From JAFKFI01 sp963795435 (GTDB taxonomy: Bacteria > Pseudomonadota > Alphaproteobacteria > Acetobacterales > Acetobacteraceae): a DNA stretch of 64,000 nucleotides. Made by a program: the position numbers and the translations under genes. The stretch is taken from NCBI GenBank assembly GCA_963795435.1, contig CAWCHV010000007.1, positions 682,001 through 746,000 on the forward strand, read 5' to 3'. Below the pieces are notes generated by a model. The model made no database searches and was not told the origin of the DNA. It worked only from the letters and a program-made list of their open reading frames with translations. The stretch's first letter is position 1; every line of letters begins with the position of its first letter. Shown in pieces: positions 42,341-50,675 of this stretch.

Positions 42341-43405
42341 TCACGCGGCGGCGGATTTGAGGACCAGCCGGCCCGTCACGCGGCCGTCGCGCAGGCGCAT
42401 CAGCGCGTCGTTGGCCTGCTCCTGCGGCACGGTGGCGACCGGCAGGGCCTCTAGCGAGCCCTCCTGCGACAGCTGAATGAGCTCGCGCAACTCCTTGGGA
42501 TTGCCCACATAGCTGCCCTGGACGGTCAGCGCGCGGATCGCCATGATCGGCAGCGGCAGAGTCAGCTCGCCGCCGAACAGGCCGACCTGGATCAGTTTTC
42601 CGCCCTTGCCCAGCGCGTCGAAGGCGAAGCGCGCCGTGGCGGTGCCGTTGACCAGGTCGATCACCGCCTGCACCGGCCCGCCGGCGGCCTCGACGATGCG
42701 CTTGGTGACACCCTCGCCCGAGCCGTCCACCACCTTCGCCGCGCCCGCCTTCAGCGCCGCCTCGCGCTTTTCCGCGCTCACGTCGACCACGACGATGTTG
42801 CGGTGCTTCAGAGCCTTCAGCACGGCGATGGCGTTCATCCCGAGCCCGCCGGCGCCCACCACGACGATCGGCGCGTCGGGCGGCAGCGGCATCGCCTTCT
42901 TGATGGCCGAGTAGACGGTGATCCCGGAGCACGCATAGGTCGCCGCCACCGCCGGATCGACCGTGCCGGGGTCGATCAGGTGGCGCGGATGCGGCGCGAT
43001 CACGTGCGTCCCGTAGCCGCCGTTCTGGTAGACGCCGAGACTGCGCGCCGCGACGGCGCACATGTTGTCCTCCTCGGCCAGGCACTTCTCGCAATTCCCG
43101 CACCCGATCCACGGGTAGACGATCCGCAGATCACCGACCTTCACGCCCTTCGCGTCGGGACCGAGCTTGGCTACGCGGCCGACGATCTCGTGCCCCATCG
43201 CCAGTGGCAGGGTGACGCCGCGATCGCCGAGCGACATCCGCTTGCCGCCGCCGATGTCGTAGTAACCCTCCCAGATATGCAGGTCGGAGTGACAGACGCC
43301 GCAATGGGTGACTTCGACAAGCACCTCGGTGCCCTTCGGCTCCGGCGTCGGCAGTTCGATCTCCTTGAGCGGCGCTCCATTCTCGACCACGGCCCAGGCG
43401 CGCAT
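42341..43405 (-). CDS. Zinc-dependent alcohol dehydrogenase
   Basis: 354 residues of the MDR superfamily. The catalytic zinc site is CGVCHSDLHIW with GHEIVG; the structural zinc site is GCGNCEKCLAEEDNMC. The NAD fold VVVGAGGLGMNA is near residue 180. It oxidises an alcohol with NAD; substrate unknown. ATG 43405 is preceded by GGAGGG. It is the first gene of the two-gene run with the MDR reductase. Upstream, base composition drops sharply into the low-G+C island. Confidence 0.92.
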   Translation of the reverse strand: MRAWAVVENGAPLKEIELPTPEPKGTEVLVEVTHCGVCHSDLHIWEGYYDIGGGKRMSLGDRGVTLPLAMGHEIVGRVAKLGPDAKGVKVGDLRIVYPWIGCGNCEKCLAEEDNMCAVAARSLGVYQNGGYGTHVIAPHPRHLIDPGTVDPAVAATYACSGITVYSAIKKAMPLPPDAPIVVVGAGGLGMNAIAVLKALKHRNIVVVDVSAEKREAALKAGAAKVVDGSGEGVTKRIVEAAGGPVQAVIDLVNGTATARFAFDALGKGGKLIQVGLFGGELTLPLPIMAIRALTVQGSYVGNPKELRELIQLSQEGSLEALPVATVPQEQANDALMRLRDGRVTGRLVLKSAAA

Positions 43406-43564
43406 TTTTCCCTCCCTCCGCATCGGTGCTTGGGCAGAAATGGACACCCCGCGGCCGGGTGGGTCAAGCGGGTGATCAAGCGAACCAACGGATTGCACAT
43501 GGGATTGGCACGGTTGGTCGGACTCAACGGTTGATCATTTCGACCGAGGGCCAAAATACCGATG

Positions 43565-44101
43565 CTAATGAGCAGCAAATGGATCAGTTTGATGGGTTGC
43601 GCCCATGATAAGCAACAGATGGCGGAGAGCCCTCTCGCATGAACGCCAGTCGTCGCCGCAGAAGATTGCGAACGAATTTTCGTATTTCTCCCGACGCTGA
43701 TTCGAGCGCAGACTGTGACTAATTTGAAAGGAACAACCGGCATTCTTACAGTTAAATCTGGCCATTCCTGGATCATCAAACCAAAATGATCGCCTCGCGG
43801 GCCACGGATCTAAATCCGTGGCAGTTGCTGAGAAATCGCTGTCAAAGGCACTTATGGCATGTATGCGATCTCCTTCAACGACGAAGCCGCAATCGTGGCA
43901 ATCTGCAGAAGCTTCAAACTTTATCCTATTGTTAATATAAGAGACCGTCTCTTCGAAGCTGGGCGTTCCTGGCGAAGCAGTATAATGCACTTGGCTGACT
44001 GGCATTGATTGAACGACAGATTTAGTACCCGGTCGGTGGCTTGAACACGCCCCCGCCAGTCCAACCAGGAGACTAACAGAGGCAAAGAATGAAATGTTCA
44101 C
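43565..44101 (-). CDS. Putative lipoprotein of unknown function
   Basis: 178 residues. MNISFFASVSLLVGLAGAC is a lipoprotein signal ending in lipobox LAGAC (Cys19). The mature part has several paired cysteines (DCHDC, CKNAGC and two more near the end), suggesting disulfides in the periplasm. I do not recognise the family. The gene is much lower in G+C than its surroundings. Start is GTG 44101 with a weak ribosome binding site, so the exact start is uncertain. Confidence 0.6.
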   Translation of the reverse strand: MNISFFASVSLLVGLAGACSSHRPGTKSVVQSMPVSQVHYTASPGTPSFEETVSYINNRIKFEASADCHDCGFVVEGDRIHAISAFDSDFSATATDLDPWPARRSFWFDDPGMARFNCKNAGCSFQISHSLRSNQRREKYENSFAIFCGDDWRSCERALRHLLLIMGATHQTDPFAAH

Positions 44102-44171
44102 GCTTTATCCCGTCAGCTTATGCAACAGATATGCCAATTAATTACTGGCGTACCGAGTTCGATCAACGGGA

Positions 44172-44435
44172 TCAACGGGACTTCTTTCCAGGATCAACTG
44201 CTCGAGTGACATCTCGAATATCTTGAGTGTTAGTGGTCGTCGTACCTTTTGTTCCTGCCTCTGTCTGACCTTTGCGAAGATCTTCTCCCCGTAGGGTATA
44301 AGGTGGCTCTGGTTTGGGCGGGTTTGTGGGTGCTGTAAGAGACCCCTTCCACTCATTGTTCTGAGCATGCGCATGGAACGGAGTCCCTGCACAAATGCAG
44401 CCTATGAGGCCGAGATGGATGAGAATTGCGCGCAC
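44172..44435 (-). CDS. Small secreted protein of unknown function
   Basis: 87 residues with a signal peptide (ILIHLGLIGCICAGTPFHAHA) and a likely signal peptidase I cut after AHA. LIGC at residues 10-13 could alternatively be a lipobox. The mature chain is short, hydrophilic and rich in Pro, Thr and Lys, probably disordered. GTG 44435 has GGAG five bases upstream. It lies 70 bases upstream of the lipoprotein gene on the same strand. No family is recognised. Confidence 0.5.
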   Translation of the reverse strand: MRAILIHLGLIGCICAGTPFHAHAQNNEWKGSLTAPTNPPKPEPPYTLRGEDLRKGQTEAGTKGTTTTNTQDIRDVTRAVDPGKKSR

Positions 44436-44622
44436 GGTCGCTCCCCATTAGTCAAACGTTTCGACCAAGACATCGTGCCGGAAAAATCCGGCATTTTCAA
44501 GGCCATTGAGCCGGCATCCGAAGGCTGGAGGGACACAATATGCGATAGCCCCAATGATAAAATCGAATGCTTACTAACGATCAGTCGCATTCCGAGAGGA
44601 CCAGTTCGGGGATTATCGATCC

Positions 44623-45600
44623 TTACGGACTCATCACCCGCACCGGCTTGCCGTCCAGGAAGGCGAGCGCGTTCTGGATGAGCTGCTTGTAGAAATCCGC
44701 CATCACCTCGGCCACCACGTAGCCGACATGCGGTGTCAGCACGCAGTTGGGCGCGGTGCGGAGCGGGTGATGCGCGGGCAGCGGTTCGCGGTCGTAGACG
44801 TCGATGCCGGCGATCAGGCTGCCCGAGCGGAGTTCGCCGATCAGCGCCGCCTCGTCCACCAGCGGGCCGCGCGAGGTGTTGATCAGCACGGCGCCCGGCT
44901 TCATTCGCGCCAACTCCGCCGCGCCGATGATGCCGCGCGTGCGGTCGGACAGCACGAGATGCAGGCTCACCACGTCGGCGCGGGCGAGCAGATCCTCCTT
45001 CGAGACCAGTGTGGCGCCAGCTTCGCGGGCGCGCTCGGCGGCGAGATTCTGACTCCAGGCGAGCACCTCCATGCCGAGCGCGATCCCATACCGCGCCATC
45101 GTTCCGCCGATCCGGCCCAGGCCGATCAAGCCCAGCGTCTTTCCCGCAAGCACAAACCCTTGCGGCACGTTCTCCTGAAAGTGCCCGGCGCGGATCTCGG
45201 CGTCGCCGAGCGGGATGCGGCGCACGGCGGCGATCATCAGGCCGAGCGCCACCTCGGCGGTCGCGGCCGAGCCGGCATAGGGCGCGGCGGCGCCTGCGCC
45301 CGTGTTGCAAACCACGACACCCTTGGTCTGCAGCGCCTTGATGTCGATCGAGGCGGCGCGCGCGCCGGTGATGCTCAGCATCTTCAGATTGGGCAGCCGC
45401 TCCACCAGCTCCGCCGGGATTGCCGAGCGCTCGCGCATGGTGAGAACAATGTCGAACTCGGCGAGCTTGGCCGCCGCGTCGTCCACATCGGCGAAGGCCC
45501 TTTGGAAAAAAATCACCTCCGCCCGCGCGCTCAGCGCCGACCAGTCCGCGAGGTCGCGCGCCTTGTCCTGCCAGTCGTCCAGCACCGCGATCTTCGTCAT
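44623..45600 (-). CDS. D-2-hydroxyacid dehydrogenase family protein
   Basis: 325 residues. The NAD-binding motif LGLIGLGRIGGTMA is near residue 150, INTSRGPLVDE near 235 with the catalytic Arg, YDREPLP, and LTPHVGYV with the catalytic His. It is related to phosphoglycerate dehydrogenase and hydroxypyruvate reductase and reduces a 2-keto acid or the reverse. ATG 45600 was chosen; an open frame continues upstream without similarity. The 97-base gap to the divergent gene at 45698 probably holds both promoters. Confidence 0.9.
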   Translation of the reverse strand: MTKIAVLDDWQDKARDLADWSALSARAEVIFFQRAFADVDDAAAKLAEFDIVLTMRERSAIPAELVERLPNLKMLSITGARAASIDIKALQTKGVVVCNTGAGAAAPYAGSAATAEVALGLMIAAVRRIPLGDAEIRAGHFQENVPQGFVLAGKTLGLIGLGRIGGTMARYGIALGMEVLAWSQNLAAERAREAGATLVSKEDLLARADVVSLHLVLSDRTRGIIGAAELARMKPGAVLINTSRGPLVDEAALIGELRSGSLIAGIDVYDREPLPAHHPLRTAPNCVLTPHVGYVVAEVMADFYKQLIQNALAFLDGKPVRVMSP

Positions 45601-45697
45601 GGCGTCCGTCCTCCCCAGGTCAGGCAAAGGGTGAAGCCACCTTGCGCGGGGCGCAAGGCGTTGGTCTGATCCGCGCCGAACATGGGAAAGGATCGGC

Positions 45698-46627
45698 ATG
45701 ACTAAGATCGCAGTCATCGGCGCGGGCCTGATCGGCCGCTCCTGGTCGATCGTCTTCGCCCGCGCGGGCTTCGAGGTCAGCCTCTGGGATCCCGCAGCGC
45801 AGGCGGTCCCCGCCGGCCTGCGCTTTATCGCGGAACGCCTGCCGGAACTGCGGGAGGCCGGATTGCTCGCCGAGCCGCCCGCCGCCGTGATGCCACGCAT
45901 CCACCCGGCGGCCTCGCTGGCCGACGCGGTGGCAGGCGCGGCGCACGTGCAGGAGAACGGCCCCGAGCGCGTCGCCGACAAACAGGCGCTGTTCGCCGAA
46001 CTCGACCGTGCCGCACCCCCGGACGCGGTGCTCGCCAGCAGTTCGAGCGGCATCCCGGCCAGCGCCTTCACCGAAAATCTCCCCGGCCGGGCGCGCTGCC
46101 TGATCGCCCATCCGGTCAATCCGCCCTACCTCGTCCCGCTGGTCGAACTCTGCCCGGCACACTGGACCGATCCCGACGCGGTCGAGCGCACCCGCGCGCT
46201 GATGGCCCGCGCCGGCCAGGTGCCGGCCACCGTCGCCAAGGAGGTGCAGGGTTTCGCCCTCAACCGTCTGCAGGGCGCGCTGCTCGCCGAGGCGTTCCGG
46301 CTGGTCGCCGACGGGGTGATCTCCCCGGCCGACCTCGACGCCACCGTCAAGCACGGGCTCGGGCTGCGCTGGTCGTTCATGGGGCCGTTCGAGACCATCG
46401 ACCTCAACGCGCCCGGCGGGCTCGCCGACTACTGCGAGCGCTACGGCCCGCTCTACGCCGACCTGCAGAAGCAGATGAAGCCGCGCAAATGGACCCCCAA
46501 GCTGATCGCCGCGCTGGAGGCTGCGCGGCGCGAGGAATTGCCGCGCAACCTGCACGCCGTCCGCCAGGAATGGCGCGACCGCCGCCTCATGGGCCTGCTG
46601 GCGCACAAGGCGACCCAGCCGGAATGA
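45698..46627 (+). CDS. 3-hydroxyacyl-CoA dehydrogenase family protein (L-gulonate 3-dehydrogenase-like)
   Basis: 309 residues with the NAD fold AVIGAGLIGRSWSIVFARAG at the N-terminus, SSSSGIPAS, HPVNPPYLVPLVE with the catalytic His, and a C-terminal helical domain with GLGLRWSFMGPFETIDLNAP. That last motif is typical of lambda-crystallin/L-gulonate 3-dehydrogenase and carnitine dehydrogenase relatives, which act on free hydroxy acids rather than on CoA esters. It lies 12 bases upstream of the selD fusion gene. The substrate is unknown. Confidence 0.85.
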   Translation: MTKIAVIGAGLIGRSWSIVFARAGFEVSLWDPAAQAVPAGLRFIAERLPELREAGLLAEPPAAVMPRIHPAASLADAVAGAAHVQENGPERVADKQALFAELDRAAPPDAVLASSSSGIPASAFTENLPGRARCLIAHPVNPPYLVPLVELCPAHWTDPDAVERTRALMARAGQVPATVAKEVQGFALNRLQGALLAEAFRLVADGVISPADLDATVKHGLGLRWSFMGPFETIDLNAPGGLADYCERYGPLYADLQKQMKPRKWTPKLIAALEAARREELPRNLHAVRQEWRDRRLMGLLAHKATQPE

Positions 46628-46639
46628 GCTGATCCGCCC

Positions 46640-48814
46640 ATGCGGCCGGGCGCGCCGATCACCACCGATCTCGTGCTGCTCGGCGCCGGGCACGCGCATG
46701 TCGAGGTGCTGCGCCGGTTCGCCATGCGCCGCGAACCGGGCCTGCGCGTCACCATCGTCTCGCGCGAGCCGCACACGCCCTATTCCGGGATGCTGCCCGG
46801 CCTGATCCGCGGCGAATACGGCTTCGACGAGGCGCATATCGATCTCGCCCCGCTCGCCGCCGCCTCGGGGGGCCGCCTCATCATGGCCGAGGCGACCGGG
46901 CTCGACCTCGGGAACCGCGCCATCGCGGTCGCGGGCCGGCCGGACATCCCGTTCGACCTGCTCTCCATCGACGTCGGCGGCCAGCCCGCCATGCCAGGTG
47001 ACGAGGGCGTGCCCGTGAAGCCCATCGGGCGCTTCCTCGACCGTCTCGCGGCGATCGAGCAGGCGCTGGCCGACGGCGCGCGCATCGCCATCGTCGGCGC
47101 GGGACCGGCGGGGACCGAGCTCGCACTGGCGCTGGCCCACCGGTTCCGGGGACGCTTCCGCCTCACCCTGGTGTGCAACGAGGCCGATCCGCTCCCCGGT
47201 TCCCCCGTGCGCGCTCGCGCGACCGCCCGCTCGGCGCTGGTGGAGGCCGGGGTCGAGTTGGCCTGCGGCGTGCAGGCCGGAGCGTTCGCGTCGGGTGCCC
47301 TGGCGTTGTCGGATGGCTCGTTCCTGCGCGCCGATGAGGTGCTGTGGGCCACTGGCGTCGTCGCCCCCGCCTTCCTCGCCGAATCCGGCCTCGCCAGCGA
47401 CGCCGCGGGCTGCGTCCTGGTCCGCCGCAGCCTGCGCAGCGCCAGCCATCGCTTCGTGTTCGCCGCCGGCGACTGCGCCAGCGTCGCGGGCGCGGCGCGG
47501 CCGAAGGCCGGAGTGTGGGCGGTGCGCGCCGGCGCTCCGCTCGCCGCCAATCTGCGCCGTGCCGCGCGCGGGCGGCCCTTGCGCCGCTGGCAGCCGCAAT
47601 CGCAGGCACTGGTCATCCTCGGCCTCGGCGACGGCCGCGCCATCGCCTGGCGCAACGGCATCGCGGTAGAGGGCAAGCTCGTCTGGCGCTGGAAGGACCG
47701 CATCGACCGGCGCTGGATGCGGATGTACGGCCGCATGAAGCCGATGGCGGAAAACCCCGCCGACCCGATGCGCTGCGGCGGCTGCGGCGCCAAGGTCGGC
47801 GCCGAGACCCTGCGCCTCGCGCTGGCCGATCTCGCCCGCACGCCGAGCCCGGACATCCTCGTCGCCCTCGAGCAGCCGGACGACGCCTCGGTGGCGCTGC
47901 CGCCGCCCGGCATGGCGGTGGTGCAAAGCGTCGACCATTTCCGCGCCTTCATCGACGATCCGTTTGTTTTCGGCCAGATCGCCGCCGCCCACGCGCTGTC
48001 GGACCTGCACGCGATGGGTGCGCGGCCCTGGACGGCCCTCGCCATCGCCGCCCTGCCCTACGCTCCCGGCGGCAAGATGGGCCGCGATCTCACCGCGATG
48101 ATGCAGGGGGCGATGTCCGTGCTGGAGGCCGACGGCTGCGCCCTGGTCGGCGGCCACACCGCCGAGGCCGCCGAACCCGCGCTCGGCTTCGCGGTGACGG
48201 GCCTCGCCGAGCCGTCGCGCATCCTGCGGAAATCGGGCCTGCGGCCCGGCGACGCCCTGGTGCTGACCAAGAAGCTGGGCACCGGCATCCTGCTCGCGGG
48301 CAACATGCGGGGACTGACCAAGGCGCGTTGGCTGGCGGCGGCGCTCGAGCAGATGCGAAGCAGCAACGCCGCGGCCGCCCGAACCTTGCGAGCGCACGGC
48401 GCCCGCGCCTGCACCGACGTCACCGGCTTCGGCCTCGCCGGCCATCTGCGCGAGATGCTGGAAGCCTCCGGGGTGGCCGCCTCGCTCTCGCTGGACACCC
48501 TCCCAGCCCTCCGCGGCGCGCTCGAACTTGCGGCGCGCGGTGTCGAGAGCACGCTCGCGCCAGAGAATCTGCGGGTGCTACGCAACGCGGCCTCGACTAC
48601 GGCCGACACGCGGATCGCCCTGCTGATCGACCCGCAGACGTCAGGCGGCCTGCTCGCCGGCGTCCCGGCGACGAGCGCGGCCCGCTGCATCGACGCACTC
48701 GCCGCGGCAGGGATCGCCGCCTCGATCATCGGCCATGTCGAGCCGCCCGCGCCGGACGGCCCGGCGATCAGGCTCCTGACGACTGCGCGCCCAGCGAGCC
48801 CTGCTCCCAACTAG
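46640..48814 (+). CDS. selD: FAD oxidoreductase-SelD fusion (selenide, water dikinase)
   Basis: 724 residues. The N-terminal part (about 1-365) is a pyridine-nucleotide-disulfide-type flavoprotein like NDH-2: LVLLGAGHAHVEVLRRF, AIVGAGPAGTELALALAHRF and FAAGDCASV. The C-terminal part (about 377-724) is SelD, which makes selenophosphate from selenide and ATP. CGGCGAKVG puts Cys382 and Lys385 where E. coli has C17 and K20. DVTGFGLAGHL and DPQTSGGLLAGV are conserved. The fusion suggests that selenium reduction and activation are coupled. No selA, selB or tRNA-Sec is in the window. Its stop shares CTAG with the convergent GYD gene. Confidence 0.93.
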   Translation: MRPGAPITTDLVLLGAGHAHVEVLRRFAMRREPGLRVTIVSREPHTPYSGMLPGLIRGEYGFDEAHIDLAPLAAASGGRLIMAEATGLDLGNRAIAVAGRPDIPFDLLSIDVGGQPAMPGDEGVPVKPIGRFLDRLAAIEQALADGARIAIVGAGPAGTELALALAHRFRGRFRLTLVCNEADPLPGSPVRARATARSALVEAGVELACGVQAGAFASGALALSDGSFLRADEVLWATGVVAPAFLAESGLASDAAGCVLVRRSLRSASHRFVFAAGDCASVAGAARPKAGVWAVRAGAPLAANLRRAARGRPLRRWQPQSQALVILGLGDGRAIAWRNGIAVEGKLVWRWKDRIDRRWMRMYGRMKPMAENPADPMRCGGCGAKVGAETLRLALADLARTPSPDILVALEQPDDASVALPPPGMAVVQSVDHFRAFIDDPFVFGQIAAAHALSDLHAMGARPWTALAIAALPYAPGGKMGRDLTAMMQGAMSVLEADGCALVGGHTAEAAEPALGFAVTGLAEPSRILRKSGLRPGDALVLTKKLGTGILLAGNMRGLTKARWLAAALEQMRSSNAAAARTLRAHGARACTDVTGFGLAGHLREMLEASGVAASLSLDTLPALRGALELAARGVESTLAPENLRVLRNAASTTADTRIALLIDPQTSGGLLAGVPATSAARCIDALAAAGIAASIIGHVEPPAPDGPAIRLLTTARPASPAPN

Positions 48815-49143
48815 CCCGAGGGCGGTCGATACGAGGTCTGCGTCGTCTTCGCCTTGCTCATCGCACGCATCGCCTCGTCGTTGGTGATCAGGACCGTGGT
48901 CTGCGCGCGGCTATGCACTCCTGTCAATTCAAGGCGCATGATCGCGGCCGCCGCCAACTCGTTATCAGGGAATTCAAGGATTCCGACCACGTCCCACTCG
49001 CCGAACGCCATGAACGACTGGTGCAGCTTGCCGCCGAAGCTCTCGATCAACACTCGCGCGGCCTCCGACCGGTCCGACTGCGCGTCCAGCGCCGCCTTGA
49101 GCTGGGTGTCCCTGTACGCTGCCTGGAAAAGATAGAACGGCAT
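48811..49143 (-). CDS. GYD domain protein
   Basis: 110 residues. MPFYLFQAAY at the start, GGKLHQSFMAFGEWDVVGIL in the middle and AAAAIMRLELTGVHSRAQTTVL match the GYD family of small ferredoxin-like-fold proteins with no firmly known function. ATG 49143 is preceded by AAGGGA. It converges on selD, sharing the four bases CTAG at the two stops. Confidence 0.8.
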   Translation of the reverse strand: MPFYLFQAAYRDTQLKAALDAQSDRSEAARVLIESFGGKLHQSFMAFGEWDVVGILEFPDNELAAAAIMRLELTGVHSRAQTTVLITNDEAMRAMSKAKTTQTSYRPPSG

Positions 49144-49278
49144 GACTCTGTCCCTTCTGCGGTCTTGAGGAACGACACGTCCGACTATCATCCGCAGCCT
49201 ACATCCGCGCGGGCTCATCCAGCAACAAGCTCAAACGAGCCCGGGACGCTAGCCGGCCGTCCAGGTAAGCTCTCATCC

Positions 49279-49740
49279 ATGACCGCGATCTACATCGACG
49301 CCGACGCCTGCCCGGTGCGCGAGGAGACCTATCGCGTCGCTCAGCGGCTCGGCGTTCCGGTGTTCGTGGTCTCCAACGGCTCCCGCCCGATCCGCCCGCC
49401 TGGCCTGCCGAACGTCACCTTGGTCACGGTCCCCGAAGGCGCGGACGTCGCCGATGACTGGATCGCCGAGCGGATCACCGGCGCGGATGTCTGCGTCACC
49501 GCCGATATCCCGCTCGCCTCGCGCTGCCTTGCCGCCGGTGCGCGCGCCTTGTCGGCGACCGGACGGGCATGGACCGAGGACAATATCGGCAGCGCCCTCG
49601 CCGGGCGGGACGTCGCGCGGCACATGCGCGAGATCGGCCTCAGCACGGGCGGCCCGGCGCCTCTCACCAAGGCGGACCGCTCGCGCTTCCTCTCCGCCCT
49701 CGACACGATGGTCAACGCGGCGTTGCGCGGAGCGAAATAG
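49279..49740 (+). CDS. YaiI/YqxD (DUF188) family protein
   Basis: 153 residues. IYIDADACPVREETYRVA at the N-terminus, VFVVSNGSRPI, ITADIPLASRCL-like TADIPLASRCLAAGA, and FLSALDTMVNAAL at the end are the features of this NYN/PIN-related conserved family. The several acidic residues suggest a metal-dependent nuclease fold, but no activity is established. The gene appears to be transcribed with the channel gene that follows 68 bases later. Confidence 0.88.
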   Translation: MTAIYIDADACPVREETYRVAQRLGVPVFVVSNGSRPIRPPGLPNVTLVTVPEGADVADDWIAERITGADVCVTADIPLASRCLAAGARALSATGRAWTEDNIGSALAGRDVARHMREIGLSTGGPAPLTKADRSRFLSALDTMVNAALRGAK

Positions 49741-49808
49741 GCTCCCTGGTCGCCGCAGGAACATGCCCGGGTGAACCGCGTTCAGTCCGCTCCCCGACAG
49801 GACGCCAC

Positions 49809-50660
49809 ATGGACCAGAACGCAGGCGCGAACTCTCCGCATCTCGACGAAAGCGAGCAGGACCAGGCCGCCGCCCACGCGGCGCCGCGCGCGCTCGTCAT
49901 CCATGAGATCGTGCGCGAAGAAGGCGAGGTGGCGATCGCCCGCACCGCCGGCGCGCTGGCCTGGTCGGGGCTGGCGGCGGGCCTGTCGATGGGGTTCTCC
50001 TTCGTCACCCAGTCGCTGCTGCACGCCGGCTTGCCGGCCGCGCCGTCGCGGCACCTGATCGACAGCTTCGGCTACAGCATCGGCTTCATCATCGTCATCC
50101 TCGGGCGCCAGCAGCTCTTCACCGAGAGCACCCTCACCGCGGTCCTGCCGGTGCTGACGCGCCGCGACACACGGACGCTGCTCGCGACCTTGCGGCTCTG
50201 GGCGATCGTCCTGGCGGCCAATCTGGTGGGCACCTGGATCTTCGCGGCGCTGCTGACGCCGGAAGGCGTGTTCCGGCCGGAAGTCACCGCGGCGATGCAC
50301 GAACTCTCGGTGGCGCCATTGCAGGGCGGCTTCGGCGCGACCGTGCTGCGGGCGCTGTTCGCCGGCTGGCTGATCGCGATGATGGTCTGGCTGCTGCCGA
50401 GCGCACGCAGCGCCCGGCTCGCCACCGTGCTGATCGTGACGTACGTGGTGGCGCTCGGCGGACTGTCGCACATCATCGCCGGCTCGGTGGACGCGGCCTA
50501 TGCCGTGCTCACCGGCGCCGCCCCGTTCGGCGACTATCTGATCGCCTTCCTGCTCCCCACCCTGATCGGCAACACGATCGGAGGCGTGTCGCTGGTCGCG
50601 CTGCTCAACCACGCGGCCATCGCGCCCGACTTGCAGGGCGGCGAGCCCGAACCCCGGTAG
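49809..50660 (+). CDS. Formate/nitrite transporter (FNT) family channel, YfdC-like
   Basis: 283 residues with six hydrophobic helices after a polar N-terminal region of about 45 residues. SFGYSIGFIIVILGRQQLFT and GDYLIAFLLPTLIGNTIGG are the two repeated FNT half-motifs. Members conduct small monovalent anions such as formate, nitrite or hydrosulfide; the YfdC subgroup lacks a confirmed substrate. ATG 49809 is chosen by similarity and hydrophobicity. Confidence 0.85.
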   Translation: MDQNAGANSPHLDESEQDQAAAHAAPRALVIHEIVREEGEVAIARTAGALAWSGLAAGLSMGFSFVTQSLLHAGLPAAPSRHLIDSFGYSIGFIIVILGRQQLFTESTLTAVLPVLTRRDTRTLLATLRLWAIVLAANLVGTWIFAALLTPEGVFRPEVTAAMHELSVAPLQGGFGATVLRALFAGWLIAMMVWLLPSARSARLATVLIVTYVVALGGLSHIIAGSVDAAYAVLTGAAPFGDYLIAFLLPTLIGNTIGGVSLVALLNHAAIAPDLQGGEPEPR

Positions 50661-50675
50661 TCGAGGGCGCGGATG

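Larger units (their letters stand above)
43406..44622. other. Lower-G+C island with two small exported-protein genes
   Basis: Lines sampled by hand are 47-50% G+C (43681-43740 and 43921-43980), against a clearly higher level on both sides. Both recognisable genes are on the minus strand and encode secreted or lipidated products. No integrase, tRNA or direct repeat marks the edges. Horizontal acquisition is the simplest explanation, but it is an inference from composition only. Confidence 0.6.

Noticed and set aside
45620..48445. Very long open frame on the minus strand opposite the dehydrogenase and selD fusion
   Set aside because: It mirrors clearly coding genes on the plus strand and has no family motif. 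Long antisense frames are expected in high-G+C coding DNA.
46640..48814. Selenocysteine-containing SelD
   Set aside because: The active-site residue is encoded as Cys382 and there is no in-frame TGA.
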